DNA of 32,638 nt from Saccoglossus kowalevskii (Eukaryota; Hemichordata; Enteropneusta; Harrimaniidae). The stretch is taken from the NCBI RefSeq assembly GCF_000003605.2, contig NW_003130857.1:168246-200883 (forward strand), written 5' to 3'. Position numbers and translations under genes: made by a program. Each line of letters begins with the position of its first letter. Positions within the stretch are counted from its first letter, which is position 1. The notes under the pieces are model-generated. The model saw nothing but the letters and a program-made list of their open reading frames with translations. It did not search any database and was not told the origin of the DNA. Positions 10,267 through 22,600 of this stretch are shown in pieces.

Positions 10267-10692
10267 GTGCTTGTCAGTAGAAGAGATGCCAACCACATAT
10301 ATATGAATGATGTTCATTTTACTGGAGCAAAGTTGAAGGGCTCAGTCACTCGGCTCACAATACCAGGCCCACAACAGTGTATTATATCGGGACTCTGTAT
10401 ATGTTCAAATGAGAGTAATCTTTATACTGCAGAAAACTCTGTTGATGGTGGTCTACGCTATGACACTGCGACCAACACTGTTGAAACACAAGAGTGCACC
10501 AGTGTCTATGATGTTTGTGTTGCAGACTCTGGTTCAGTTTACTTCACTGACAATATTCAAAGAAAAGTCGAAACATATCTAGGAGAAAATTTTCTTGATG
10601 TCTGTGGAAGGCAAACGGAAGAGTTGGTGTCAAAAGGAATAACCTGGGACTCTGCCAATATCAGCTTATGTCCAAAATACTCCAAATATTGA
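10267..10692 (+). pseudogene. Beta-propeller-like (NHL-like) segment
   Basis: Open frame of about 140 codons with two recurring strand patterns, GLCICSNESNLYTAENSVDG then LRYD, and VYDVCVADSGSVYFTDNIQR then KVETY. The I/V-x-x-hydrophobic-C-V-A-D-S-G-x-V-Y-x-T-D-N pattern is typical of NHL/SMP-30-like six-bladed propellers. Only about two blades are visible. The 3' end leads into another frame at about 10688. Confidence 0.4.
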
Positions 10693-10881
10693 CAAACTTG
10701 ACCCTTCTCAGATACTGCTACAAAGGGACATTGACGAAGGCGAGGCAGTAGAACTTATAGATAAAGATTCGGTCTTTGTTGAGCCCCCAAATGCAGTGCA
10801 CAGTCTTTTCCCAAAGATTTCAAGTCCTTTCATTCTTGTGAAAACCAGGTCATCAGTGCTTCAGATGATGTTTTCTCCGAG
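10688..10881 (+). pseudogene. Continuation exon ending at a splice donor
   Basis: In the frame starting at 10688 the sequence reads IDKLDPSQILLQRDIDEGEA, then VELIDKDSVFVEPPNAVHSL and FPKISSPFILVKTRSSVLQM, ending ...SPR at G/GTAACA (10882). It has no start codon, as expected of an internal exon. Confidence 0.4.
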
Positions 10882-10922
10882 GTAACATAAAACTGCCTTG
10901 ATTTTCGCATATGTTCTTATGA

Positions 10923-11141
10923 TGTTCTATTCCCCGTCAAACTGCTATCCAATTTGGTGAGTGGAGTTGCTGTGCTCAGACAGCATCTCATGCTGATGGT
11001 GACATTTATTCACAGTGCATCACCATCAATAATCACACTGCTGCTTTTATCACTGATTCTAATGACAGTGATGATGATGTAGCTCTTCCAACCACACGAC
11101 ATGACAGGCAAGTCAAATTGCCAGCTCGCTTCATGGATTGA
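10923..11141 (+). pseudogene. C-terminal exon with Asp-rich and basic tail
   Basis: Open frame without a Met: AIQFGEWSCCAQTASHADG, then FITDSNDSDDDVALPTTRHD and RQVKLPARFMD before TGA 11139-11141. The [RK]QVKxPARF pattern is often seen near the ends of retroelement-encoded polyproteins (recollection, not searched). This suggests that the whole block at 7.2-11.1 kb is repeat-related. Confidence 0.4.
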
Positions 11142-11324
11142 GAATGCCAAATGGGGTTACATGCATGCATCTTGCTCATACGTCAGTTGAGTAATTATTT
11201 ATTAATATACCAAAGTAAAAAATGGTCTTTTAAAATACAGCTGTACAAACGGAAACATTGTGTCTCTATTGTCCATCCAATAGCCATTTGTAGATTATAT
11301 TTTGAATAGGTGGTTACCAAAGTT

Positions 11325-11700
11325 TCGAGTACTCCTTGGTGAGCTCAATTATACTAAGTTTTTATGATAAGTTTTTTTTTATTTCGACATTAAAACATGT
11401 ATTTTTGGTGTGTTTTTTGTCATTTTGGGTCAAAATTGATTTGTGAGCTTCATTACATGAAAGGTTTTGATGCAATGTATTTGATAGTAATAGATCTCAT
11501 AAAGCCACGTGAGCTTTTAGACCTAATTAAAATTTGGTCTTTGAAATATGTATTTTTGGTGCATTTTTGTTTTAGTCAAAATTGATACTTAGAATCTTTG
11601 TGAGCTTGATTACAGTATAAGTTGTTATGAAATGTATTTGAGAACGATAACTCTTATTGAGCAGTATGAGGTGTGCATCTGATTATAAATTGGGCTTTCA
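11325..11700. repeat. Degenerate tandem repeat, period about 150 bp
   Basis: ATGTATTTTTGGTG occurs at about 11397 and 11547. In each copy it is followed by GTCAAAATTGAT, a GTGAGCTT(C/G)ATTACA block and (G/A)AATGTATTTGA-like sequence. The 3' half of a third copy (GGTGAGCTCAATTATACTAA) precedes them at about 11338. About two and a half diverged units are visible. No coding potential is seen. Confidence 0.5.
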
Positions 11701-13540
11701 AATATTAGGGCAATATATTGTCAAAAACATTCTCAGTTTTGGTCAACCTCAGATACAAATACATGTAACATCAGTTGCAAATTTCCTCTTCTGTAACATG
11801 ACTACTAGGGGATTTCTACTCAGTGAAGCATGTCAGGTCACTGAATTAGTTCATTACACTATCATATTCTTGTTTTGAAATTTATTATGATGAATTAAAA
11901 TATTATTGATATTACTTGCCAACTCAGAATATCAATCTACTACGGCATGGCTATAATTGTATTCGTATGGTAACAACATTTCATCCTGCTTTAAAATAAA
12001 GTCACATGAAAAATATTGTTTTTGTAACAAGAGATTTAAATAAATGATTGCATTGTGATAAATGTCTATTGTATGTATTTTCTGAACTTCAAAGATGATA
12101 TTACTAGTCTATTTGCAGGGAAAGCTATTTGTCATAATATGCTTCTCATTTTCCAGTAGTCACACAAATAAAATAGTCACATATGTCATCTTTGGTCCAA
12201 TCATGAAACTCCTGCATATGCATCATGTCCTCAATGTGATGTATGAGCTAAAGATGACCAAAAATAATATATCGCTGAGTTATGACTTAATGCACAGAAG
12301 GTAAATTGTATATGCCGATTTTTTGACTGTATCTGAAATGCAAAATCAATAGTTAATATTAAATAGTACACGCTATATAGAAGTAATAATTGAATGCTTA
12401 TATAAAGTGAAGTGAAGAATATTTATGTTATAAAAGGTAATTGATTTTGTTTTATAAAGTATAAAGCTGTAGAAATCCATAAAGAGTGAAGGGGCAACAT
12501 GGTAGTGACGCACTCCACAATAAAGTGGAAAATCTAAAACAGATACACACCAAAGTAAAGAAAATTCACGCACAAAAAAGATTTCCACACCTTCAGAATT
12601 ATCAGTGAATACAACATGAATGGTACTGATATTGAGTTGAACTCTTTAATAAACAGAATAAACTAAGACATCTGCTGATGATATGAAAAGCAATGTGACT
12701 GATTGGTAATAAAATCCGGAATTTTCAGTTTGCCTAATTGAATCAAGAAAGCATAAAAGGTTTAAAATTTTTATAGAAGAGAATTATGACACAATGCCAA
12801 GAAAATGAATTCATCATTCATCATTTAAAAATGAATACATCGCAGCATTTTTTGTCAGATTTGTCTATGGCCTGTAATAATATATGATCAAGAAGATAAC
12901 ACTTGAACTTAATACTGGTGGAATAAAATTGCTTATTGCAGATGGATTACGTAACACAATGTAGCTGTATAAGTTAAATTTACCTCAGAGTGATAAATAC
13001 TTAGACAAAGAATATGCAGGTGAGTTTTATGTTATTTCACTCAGAGATGCACAACACATGCCATTATTAGTGATATGTCAGAATTGCCATTACAGTGTGG
13101 GAAACGAAAGTACCAGCGTGTCGGTAGCTCTTCATGAGAGACCCATAGTCACAGCTCGGTCGACCCACTGATGCTGCAGTCAGTCGTGCACTTCCCATCA
13201 TAAAATTGGGCATTGAAGCCACAATGAGCCCACTTAGCAGGCTATTTTTTTCATATGTAGAACTATCTTAACCATGTGACTCGGAACCAAATCCTGAGAT
13301 AATTATTATTATTCAAAATCCATCAAAGTGGGGCATGGCTTAGAAATCTTGTGTAAGCTATCATTCTCCCAGTGCAAACTCTTCATCGGGAACAACATTA
13401 CATCTCCTACACGGAGGAGCACCCGTGTGTTGAAATGTACCAACCTACCAAGAGCCATGACAAAGTGAAAAGTAATAAAAAATCAGTCGGCTTTTTGCTT
13501 GAACTCTCAACCAATGGTCTCTGATAGGGATTATCAGACC
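11701..13540. other. AT-rich non-coding stretch
   Basis: No exon, RNA gene or convincing repeat was found. The open frames here are short and low in complexity. Confidence 0.45.
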
Positions 13541-13956
13541 CCGGGGGCATTTGATACATAGCTGGGTAGGGAGGTGCCCCCGAGTGCTCAAAAGTTGTGA
13601 CCATTTTTATACCTGGATAGTGGCAAAATCTATACCCATATTTATACCATATTACCATTTCTGTCATCACTGTTTATTCCAAATAAAACAGTTACCGTAT
13701 TTGCTCTATTAGGGGAGCATCTCCAATAGAAGCACATGTAAGCCAACAGTTGCATTGTATATAGATTTATTGGAATGTGTATTTTGACCATAGAAACACC
13801 TCTGTCACTTACATAAGAGAATATTATTAACACAAATCGGAAAAATATTACCGATATTTATACCTATCTTGACCGATACTTGTACCTAAAATCAAAAAAA
13901 CTAGACCCATTTCAGAAGCACGTCCCCATTATGCAAGTTATATGTATGCCCCCCGG
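13541..13956. mobile_element. Possible MITE with CCGGGGGCAT / ATGCCCCCCGG ends
   Basis: CCGGGGGCAT at 13541-13550 is mirrored by ATGCCCCCCGG at 13946-13956. A further GTGCCCCCGAG at about 13574 gives the left end its own fold-back. Internally, TATACC-type motifs recur (around 13608, 13632, 13645 and 13860). No target duplication could be identified, so the limits are approximate. Confidence 0.35.
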
Positions 13957-14316
13957 AAGACTACTTGATTTCCATGCCATGCTTGTTTTCAATCAAGTTC
14001 CTTATATGATATTTAGGGCAAGTATAGTTCACATTAGTCGTCTAGTTTGTATTTGTTCAATGAGATACACACGTTTTTTGTGATTGTTTACAGTGACTTG
14101 ATTATTTCCGCTCGCTTTTCTCGAAGCTTTTCTGTGTCTTAATTGGAACATATTATTTAGGTGATGTAAATTCATCGTAACAGTACAAGTTTAGCTGTTA
14201 TGTTTTATAATACCATTTGTTCACGAGAGTCGGCTTTCAGTGAGCAGACGTCGACCTACACATGTGATACATGATACAGGCTAGGCATGATATCTAGTGA
14301 TATATAAACATACACG

Positions 14317-14540
14317 TTGAAGGGCGGTAGTCATCGCACCACGCATGCGCGAGATATATAGGTCTCATATAAACAAAGATAGCGACTTTGACTGTTGCGC
14401 AGATCAACCAGTACAAATTTAAACGTTACAAAACCTCATACTTGTGATTTTCATTAGAAAAGCGCATTGGAATGTGGGAAAATCAATGTTTATCAACACA
14501 AATGTCGCACATGCGCAGCGCGACCACTGCCTCGCTTCAA
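14317..14540. mobile_element. MITE with imperfect terminal inverted repeats, 224 bp
   Basis: The left end TTGAAGGGCGGTAGTCATCG and the reverse complement of the right end, TTGAAGCGAGGCAGTGGTCG, align without gaps for about 37 bases with roughly three quarters identity. The match includes a GCATGCGC / GCATGTGC core. There is no coding capacity. No clear target duplication is visible, so its superfamily is unknown. Confidence 0.55.
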
Positions 14541-16113
14541 ATAACATCGGGAAAAAAATTTGATTACAGTTGCATTATGCTCAAGTAATTAACTAACACA
14601 TCTAAGATTAATATAAATTATAAAAACACTTTTACATGGTAACTCAAACATCGACACACACTGAATGCAATTCCCTTTAGTTACTTTACACTGCCATATC
14701 ACATATAATATGTCATTTATTTCATCACTAATACGAAGTACATCACAATTAAGAACAATAAGCAGCTGAGCAACAGAAACAATCATAAGGAGGTGTTAAA
14801 CAACAAGCGCGCTTCTTTGGGCTGATTCTGATCTTCAACACTATAAGAAGAACGAGTATAAACATAATTGTTATCATATGTTGATGTATATATACATAAG
14901 TTGTGAATCAATTAATGAATATCACAATGGTTTGTCACATCCTTGACGGTATTTAAATCTGAGTGAGACAATATTTTTTCTAGGGTTGTCGCTTGAATTG
15001 AGATCCAAAGAAGGTCCACTCTTCGCGTAATTACTGCAACAGAACCCACTGTTTTTCAGATTAATGTTAAAGTCTGACGTCAAACTAGGAAGGATGTTGC
15101 AAAGGTTGAATTCGTGAACTCCCGCCTCCCTCCCTGGCTATAAAAAAATAACTGGGTAAATACACAGGGCTGTTAAAATTATAGATACCGACCATTTCTA
15201 CACACTATAAACCAGCCTTGAGCAGTTACTACACTAAGCTTGTAACTTGAATTTGTTATTTTTTTGGATAGTTTATGCAATATTTTAAAAATAAATATGT
15301 GACGTGTATAGAATGTCGTTTCTCCCTCTTGTCATGATTATTACCTAACTTGCTGTGGTGTGTTGAGTGCATAATTTTGTAAGCTAAACCTGCACTGAAC
15401 AACACTGCCAGAGACGGGAACCATACTTACCAAGCATAAATCTTGTACCTAAACAAACTTTTATTTTACATAGACGAACAATGTATGTGTAAAATTGAAG
15501 CTGTATCCATTCTTGTTTCTAATTATATTGGTGCCCGAATTGTGTAATTTTAAATTTGTTCAGAACCTGCACACAAGGTAGTAACAATTTTGAACATTGG
15601 TGGGCGTTTTGAGTTGATATTTGACCTGATCCCGTGACTTTGTCACACCTACTTTAAATTAAATTTGTGTTCCACCAGGTAACTAATTTGAGCCGCTATA
15701 ACAGACATATCCCAATCAATAGCAAGTGAATCATAGCTTCTCAGAACTCTGTCAAACGTGTTATAAAATTCCTGTCCCCCGCGTGGCTATGAAATAAACA
15801 TAGTTAAAGGTCATATCAAATGTTTGCAAATATTTTGTAAAATTGTTTTGTTTTGTTTTTGTGAAAAATTTGACAAATTATATATTCTGGAGTTTAAAGA
15901 CGTGAAACAATGTGTACATTTGGAAATCAGATTTTTTTGCATAATTCAACGATATAATTTAGTACGAGACGAGATAAACACTCAATTAACAACAACAAGC
16001 TATGTACTTTGGCCTTCTAAGTAAGCCAAAGGAATAAGAGGTTACTGAATATGAGTATACGCTCAGACTAAGCAGTCTTCTGATGACAATTTCAATCAAT
16101 CACCAGAGAAATA
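14541..16113. other. AT-rich non-coding stretch
   Basis: No gene is supported. Open frames near 14589-14786 (- strand) and 15824-16024 (+ strand) have no protein-like motif. Confidence 0.45.
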
Positions 16114-16117
16114 TTAA

Positions 16118-16292
16118 AGCGGGGGGGGGGGGGGTCGTCNNNNNNNNNNNNNNNNNNNNNNNNNNNNNNNNNNNNNNNNNNNNNNNNNNNNNNNNNNNNN
16201 NNNNNNNNNNNNNNNNNNNGCTCATGGGTAGACGCTTGTTTGTAAACACGCCATGGCCATCTGACGCATGCGCAGGTGACAACTCCCCCGCT
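16118..16292 (-). mobile_element. TTAA-flanked MITE, copy 1, containing an assembly gap
   Basis: Ends are AGCGGGGG... and ...CCCCCGCT with TTAA at 16114-16117 and 16293-16296. Read in reverse, 16292-16220 aligns to the left 78 bases of the copy at 17629-17783, so the two copies lie in opposite orientation. Bases 16140-16219 are 80 Ns. A run of 14 G (16121-16134) precedes the gap, whereas the matching end of the other copy has six. TTAA duplication is characteristic of piggyBac and Kolobok transposons; which one mobilised this element cannot be decided. Confidence 0.75.
16140..16219. other. Assembly gap (80 N)
   Basis: Run of Ns inside the MITE copy, directly after a 14-G run and TCGTC. Comparison with the second copy predicts about 60 missing bases of MITE interior rather than unrelated sequence. 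Confidence 0.95.
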
Positions 16293-16296
16293 TTAA

Positions 16297-17624
16297 GTGC
16301 TATACATTTGTTATGGGTCTGGTCATATGGCTGGGAAGTGAGGGATGTCATGTGATACCAGTGCTGATTGTGACAACAAGTCACATGACTGTAGGTAATG
16401 AACACACGGTAGGATAGGTTTTAAAGCAAATAAAAATGATGTGTATTGATAGTGAGACTTGCCTAAGTTGTGGCGCCTGATAAATAATCGTATCCTCGGT
16501 TCACTTAGAGTAACTAGCATCTAGATATGATCAATATCACATTAATGTTTTAAGTACAAATATGACCATTGTGTGGAATGACCAGCCTTTAAATCTATAA
16601 TGTATTTAACCTCTGAACATTTAAATTATTAGTGAATACAAAAGTGACGTATTCTAAAATTTACAGTGGTTCGAACCTTATGAAAAACTATGTGTAATCT
16701 TATTTATATTCTAATCAGGGATTTACGCCATTACGATACTAAAAGTATTATGGTCATCACAACTTGGAAGTTTGAAATGAGATACGAGTGTTCAATATAT
16801 CTTATTGTTTGTGAAAGATATAGTAGCCTAAACCGTGTTAATTAAGAATGAAATTAAAATATATAAGTAGCATTACATAGGTCTAAGAATAAGTACGACT
16901 GCCAGCAGACCATTAATGATGGGTAGGAGAAAAATCATACTGAAATTTGGATAAAAATCAATACTGTTTCCATGCTAATTATAATGTAAAACGCTTTACC
17001 TCATTATAGACGTCCTACAATAACTTTCTAAAAAAACAATATTCATAATACTTACCCTAGCACAAGCCGGGCTCAGCAGATCGAGGCTTGCAAGAGATAA
17101 AATGACAATGAAAATTATTTTATTCGTGTTGAGAGTATCTGAATAAAATATGACAATATCATTGAGATTGCTTTTACATTCTCAACAAGAAATCAAATAA
17201 AATATATTTTATGATATTGAAACCGTTAAATAACTTCAGCGCTATTGAAATACAGAAATACGAAACTAACACAATTTAACAGGGAGTGGCCAATGTAGAC
17301 AGTTGGGTTTTCTGTCATGCAACACTGACTGTTTCAAACATCTATAAATAGCACAGATGAATTAATTGCAAATTTACAACCTGTATTCAGGACATTACAA
17401 ACATATAGTATAAAACTACACACATATTGTCTGTACTTGTATGTAGAATGTAGATGATAAACTTAAGCATTCAATTGGAGAGTTGGTTAGAATGAGTTGT
17501 GCTCCACTATGTTTACATAAAATACATAACAAGCACGCATCTATAAGTTTTAAAACAAGAACAAAATTTAATCCGTAAGTGTCATCAGTGAGGTTCAAGT
17601 AGAAGTAGGTTACTGTCGGACCAA
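16297..17624. other. AT-rich non-coding stretch between the two MITE copies
   Basis: No exon or RNA gene is supported. Confidence 0.45.
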
Positions 17625-17628
17625 TTAA

Positions 17629-17783
17629 AGCGTGGAGTCGTCATTTGCGCACACGTCAGATGGCCATAGCGTGTCTTTGTTTACAAATAAGTGTCTACCC
17701 ATAAGCCTTTGCGTTTTTAGCGTGTGTTGTTATCGTCGCTTGGGACCCAATGCTCGCGCGTGCGCAGGTGACGACCCCCCGCT
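17629..17783 (+). mobile_element. TTAA-flanked MITE, copy 2, 155 bp
   Basis: Complete copy with TTAA at 17625-17628 and 17784-17787. Ends are AGCGTGGAGTCGTC and GACGACCCCCCGCT, which pair as an imperfect terminal inverted repeat. Subterminal GCGCA/TGCGC motifs add to the fold-back. Internal stretch CGTCAGATGGCCATAGCGTG matches copy 1 in reverse. It is non-coding and non-autonomous. Confidence 0.8.
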
Positions 17784-17787
17784 TTAA

Positions 17788-19237
17788 TGACTCTGTGGTT
17801 GGTATGCATTCAACGTTAGGTGATAGGTTATTTGTAATGAAGTACTGTCAAGTGTGGTCGAACGTGCGAGCTTTCATGCAACCTTTGAATATTTCATTTC
17901 TGGAGCAATTCTGTTCAGATTTAATAATTAGAATTTGGGTGATCTGATCGAAGCTGGCAGACTGCAATTTATGATCTGAAAACGCACTAAAATGCGCTTT
18001 TAATGTAGTCTTACATTAAACCATTTGGTTTCAAACTAGATATAAAGGTTGAACATACTTTTGCCACGGTCATATGTATTTTACGAATTAAGAAAAAAAC
18101 ACAATTCTCGTTTATGTCGAATATTACATCTATCATAAATCTGGAGAAGCACTTATATTCATCAAAGACACAATTCTGTGGAATGTATAATTTGGCACTG
18201 GTTAATACTTTTCTCATAATTTTAAGGACGGTAATGTACATGAATTAAGAAATGCTATTCATACAAAAAGTGGTCTTACTTGACTTCCTTGTACACTCGA
18301 TACGACTAAATGTGTTACCTCTTGAATTGTGCTATTGGAATAAACCTAACGAGCGCATTGTTTTTTTTTTTGAAATATGTTCCATTCTATTAATGCTTTT
18401 CAACTGACTGGACATGCCTACAAGAAGTGGTGTTTGCGCGTGTGTGTGCATGTTATTCGACTTGTTCATACTACAAAAATGGTCTATCAATATTAGCTCA
18501 CTATCAAAGTATCCAGGCACTTAACATATTTATTACTTAAGACAGAATACATGTAAATGAGTACAGATAAAGTACGAGTAAATCAAAAATGCTCAGAATA
18601 CTATATATTATTATACATCTGTTGATACTGCCGCTGTACTGTCTTCGTGTATACTTTGCAATATCCTCGCAATAACATATTATATTGAGAAATAAATTGT
18701 ACATGCAAATAAACAGACAAATTACCAAATGAATCTCAAGATTCGAATGAAAAATTGCAAAATCAATCGAGGGTTGAGTGTAAAACAAGTCAATTAGACA
18801 CAATAGACAAACTTGAATGCAATATGGTTACACGAAGTGCATCATGTCCGTGCGCAATGACAGACGACAATTTCACAGTTTATACATTTGCCAACCTTCA
18901 AGAGCATAACTTATTTCAACAGAAGACCGTAACGTGCAGTCCAGCTAATCTTGGGTCAGAAAATATTACATTTATTACACAAATTTATTTATTTGTGATT
19001 ATATTAAATTCCAGCTTCCCCTTGCATTGAAAATGCCTATTTTAGAACACAGTATTAACTAACATTGGGACAGTAAATATAATTATCAGTGTTAGTACGT
19101 AATACAAGGCTAAATTAATGGTAATTAAAACCTTGCATAAACAAGCTAATTAGACATACAGCTAATTCATTGTTTAGCCGTGCAGGTGTGCAAATATAAT
19201 GGTATAGCTAAATTGTTGAATAAAACATATCCTTTCC
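17788..19237. other. Non-coding stretch downstream of FPGS
   Basis: No exon was found on either strand. It lies 3' of the FPGS stop codon. Confidence 0.45.
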
Positions 19238-19243
19238 TTTATT
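19238..19243 (-). promoter_or_regulatory. Candidate FPGS poly(A) signal
   Basis: AATAAA on the - strand, about 120 bases after the FPGS stop codon. It is the first canonical hexamer found there. Position is plausible; use is inferred. Confidence 0.4.
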
Positions 19244-19360
19244 CCTTCTAACCCTTTCTAATATCTGCTGAAATCACAATAACTAGTTATTATTTCAATA
19301 ATAGCACCAATGCCAAAATTCATCTATTATAGATAGAGACATTGCTGTAAACTGGCAAAG

Positions 19361-19692
19361 CTAATCACCACCAAATACATTGCCGTTTGCTACAAAATCT
19401 GGAACAAGAATTCCAATGACTCGACCGACTAAAAGAAGACTTCCAGTGACCAGGACTTGCACATGGTCTGCTTCCATGATACTTTGAGGTGGTGTTGGAT
19501 CCTTGTGTCTTGGATGTGGTATATATGGATCTTTGCCGCAGGCTGCCCACTGTACAGCATGCATAGCACACACAAAACTCGCAGATGTGGGTTTGCTTGG
19601 CAATGCATCATATAATTCCCCTTTCATTGCCTGAAATGTGCCTCTGTTCTCTTTGCAAATAGTAAGTTCTTCTACTAGGTTCTCAAAAGTTT
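19361..19692 (-). CDS. FPGS: FPGS terminal exon and stop codon
   Basis: Reads [20 protein letters not shown], later [20 protein letters not shown] and [20 protein letters not shown], ending VFGGD then TAG at 19361-19363. VLVTGSLxLVG is the conserved C-terminal motif. Acceptor is TTATTCCAG. Confidence 0.95.
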
Positions 19693-22600
19693 CTGGAATA
19701 AAATAAAATATGACCAAAAATAGTTTTGCTAGTCATTTGTGCTTAAAAAGAAATGCTTTAAAACAAACAAAATATAGTGTCTGCGCTATACAAGCGTGTG
19801 GTTTTAATTTACAAACGGCCTAGCTTAGTATATGTAGTAAAAAGCTCTCAAAATATGAGGAAAGTGCTTAGTTTATGAGGTTAGTTTAACAAGACGTTCG
19901 GTAAAAAGACAAGATTTCTACACTATTCTGCAGCGATTCATGCTTCCAAATGGCATGCATAGTTCAACAAAAAAATGGTGAGAGTAACAGGAGACCCACT
20001 GTTGTCAAAAGTCCGAATAATTGCTTATAATACCAGATATATCATTACTCCAGTAGATTTTACTACTAACAGCAGATTTTACTTGCGTTCACATTTTGTG
20101 TGTGGAAATACGTAATCTAGCTACTTTATATCAAACAGCTGGCTAATATACGAGATGTCAACTCCAATGACAGTGGTTGATTCAATTGTATCATGTCAAT
20201 ATTTGAACTGTGTATAGATAGGTAGTGGAAAATACTTCACCAAACAAATCGTCACACTGGAAACCTTTGGTCCAATCTCATTGGAATACCTACTATGTCT
20301 CAATATATTTTCAGTCCAGGTATATTATAAAGATTAACAACGTGAACAGAATATACAAACGAATACAACAGCAAATTTAGATCAACCCGAGGTTGTTGGC
20401 ATACCAGATAATATTCCCTATGAATTCCCAGAATCTTGAGAAACTTAGAAATAAATTAGAAATATTCTGCCCCTCTATCGCTTGATAATCTACAACCATT
20501 TAATGAAGACAATACATCATTTTAATTGATATTGAAGGAACAAATGATGCCCTAAAAAAATAGTACACTGCAAAATAAGTAGGATTTACTCGAACAGTAT
20601 GAAACAACTGGTTACAATGGAACCAGTACATAAACAAATGTACCAGTTTTCCACGATATATGACAAGTACGCTTATTAGCGCCAACAAAGTCTGTCATAA
20701 GTGAATCTTGAGCATTCTAGCTTTGTCAACGTGTGAATCCATGGTATGCAGACAAATACCAGACACACAAATGGCATGTGTTTGCATATCAGTTGAAAAT
20801 GACTCATTTTTTTCCATCGGATGGTCACTACTACTAATGTAACTGAAGTTAACTGGTAGATAATACAAGTAGTAATAATGCAGATTATTATACATTGCAA
20901 TTCAATTGTTAGCAGTGACGTTTATATGTTGTGTGAAAACTTTACTAATTGCTTACTTTCTACTAAATCGTCTACATCAGTGATGTCTGGGCTGAAGGCA
21001 GTCGCTGCGAAGTTACATTGCCCCAGGTGCTCCAATAATAATTTAGCATCCCTGCCATGCGTAACATTGAATATCAACACTTTCGCAACACGATTCCTGT
21101 AATTGAAACATTGTATCAAGCAGTGTGGGTGAAATATTTTTAGCGTGAACACGTAAGGCTTTGAGAGAATATTCTGTGAATACAATTCAGATATTCACAT
21201 ACATGCACAAATGAACACTCCATTTATGATTAAGAAGTTTACCGTTAATGTGTAGCAGTATAAAACGTAGCCATACTGTTATGTTGATCAGAATGGTCAT
21301 TACGCGGCTGCTTTTTCAGGTGAGACAATGACAGCCTTTCTAGAAAGCTTATTAATAACATTCGTTTATTTATTTATTAATTAATTGAATTAATTTATTA
21401 TTTTTTAAATTTATTTATTTATTATACAAAAAATCACAAAGACACTGACGAAACGATCACTTCAGTTCGAAGATGGTAAGTGCCAATTATCTTTATTATT
21501 GCTCTGTACGTTCAACTGTGGTTTTTTGCAGATCATGTTCATGTACAATCAATTACGCACTGAATATGCATTAAAAAAGAATCTGTTGAATGTACATTTA
21601 ACAATCGATATATACTTTAGAGTTTGCTTTTCTTCTGCCGATGCTTCTTTAAACCACTTAACACCAGCCTTCATACTCATTGGTGTATGGGCTCCATCCA
21701 GATAGTATGTAACATTGTCATGTTTTACGATTTGTGTACGCCCTGGCAAGCAACAGTCGCGAAGTCCTTTGGAATCAGAAACGATAAAAATTATTACAAG
21801 TTATTGAGAAAGGAAAAAAGAAAGGGAAACTGATTTATTCTTATGATTATTGGATTTTATATTTCCCAGTTATTCACTAGTTTTTTTAAGAATATAATCA
21901 TTAATTAATTCAGCTAAAATAAATATGCATACATCTCTATAACAATATTTGTTCATGTATCTGTCAGCCTGTGGTTATTCTATCAATAAGTGCTTTTTGA
22001 ATTATAATTGTAGTCTTCGCTAATCAGTCACCAAATTAAATGATCTCTTTGTTAACCCAAACCAAAGGTTGATAAAACCTTTAAAATAAAATAAAACAAT
22101 AAATATTTATTTCCAGCGTTAGTTTTCACACATTGATGACACAAATTAACAGCGAATGTTTTGCGTTCCCTTAAGTATGGTTTTGAAAAAAAAATCATCA
22201 TGCATGCAAACATGCACTTCAATACTCTCCCAGCAAGATTTTCTTCGTTTGTTTTTGATAAGTGGTTTTGAATTATGCATAAAAAACGTCAATGATAGAG
22301 ACGAATTGCAGTATTCAATACTGAGTTGTGTAAGCATAAACAGCATGTCAATCATGTTATGATTGCTCTATAAATATATTCTGATTTTATGAATGGAATT
22401 TAGGCATTTTCTATTCGTATGTGCATATTAGACGTATGCATGGTAATGTAAAACAAATATTTAGAAAGAATGTTTTTTTATTCTACATCGAAATTAATAT
22501 CTAACCAAACTATCACCATAGCTTACCTGATATAAACGTGGCTGGTAACTTGAATGCTGAAGCTGTCTGGATGTCGCCATCCATGCTATATGTATTGGTA

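Larger units (their letters stand above)
7189..11141 (+). pseudogene. Decayed multi-exon gene of unknown family (CxxC and propeller-like)
   Basis: I do not recognise the family by name. Plausible exons on the + strand with usable splice sites are 7189-7353, 7688-7805, 8432-8533, 8823-9596 (possibly several), 9690-9881, 9882-10195, 10267-10692, 10688-10881 and 10923-11141. The order of features is a basic segment, a CxxC/CxxxC segment, a KRQLKLTDMF segment, a conserved-looking block (RPRGSRVGNILKGPG, GQKFGGVYKFDWNIPV), CxxC pairs, a beta-propeller-like stretch, and an Asp-rich tail ending in RQVKLPARFMD. In-frame stops (for example 8874-8876 and the TAG in LEFA*NIGD near 9040) and frame changes between adjacent blocks show decay. 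The tail resembles tails of some retroelement polyproteins, so this may be a repeat-borne gene family rather than a single-copy host gene. Confidence 0.5.

Noticed and set aside
5561-12515. 15-base identity GGTAGTGACGCACTC at 5561-5575 and 12501-12515
   Set aside because: Flanking sequence does not align, so it is too short to call a repeat.
16671-16681. GGTTCGAACCT, a good RNA polymerase III B box
   Set aside because: No A box or tRNA fold is found upstream at the right distance.
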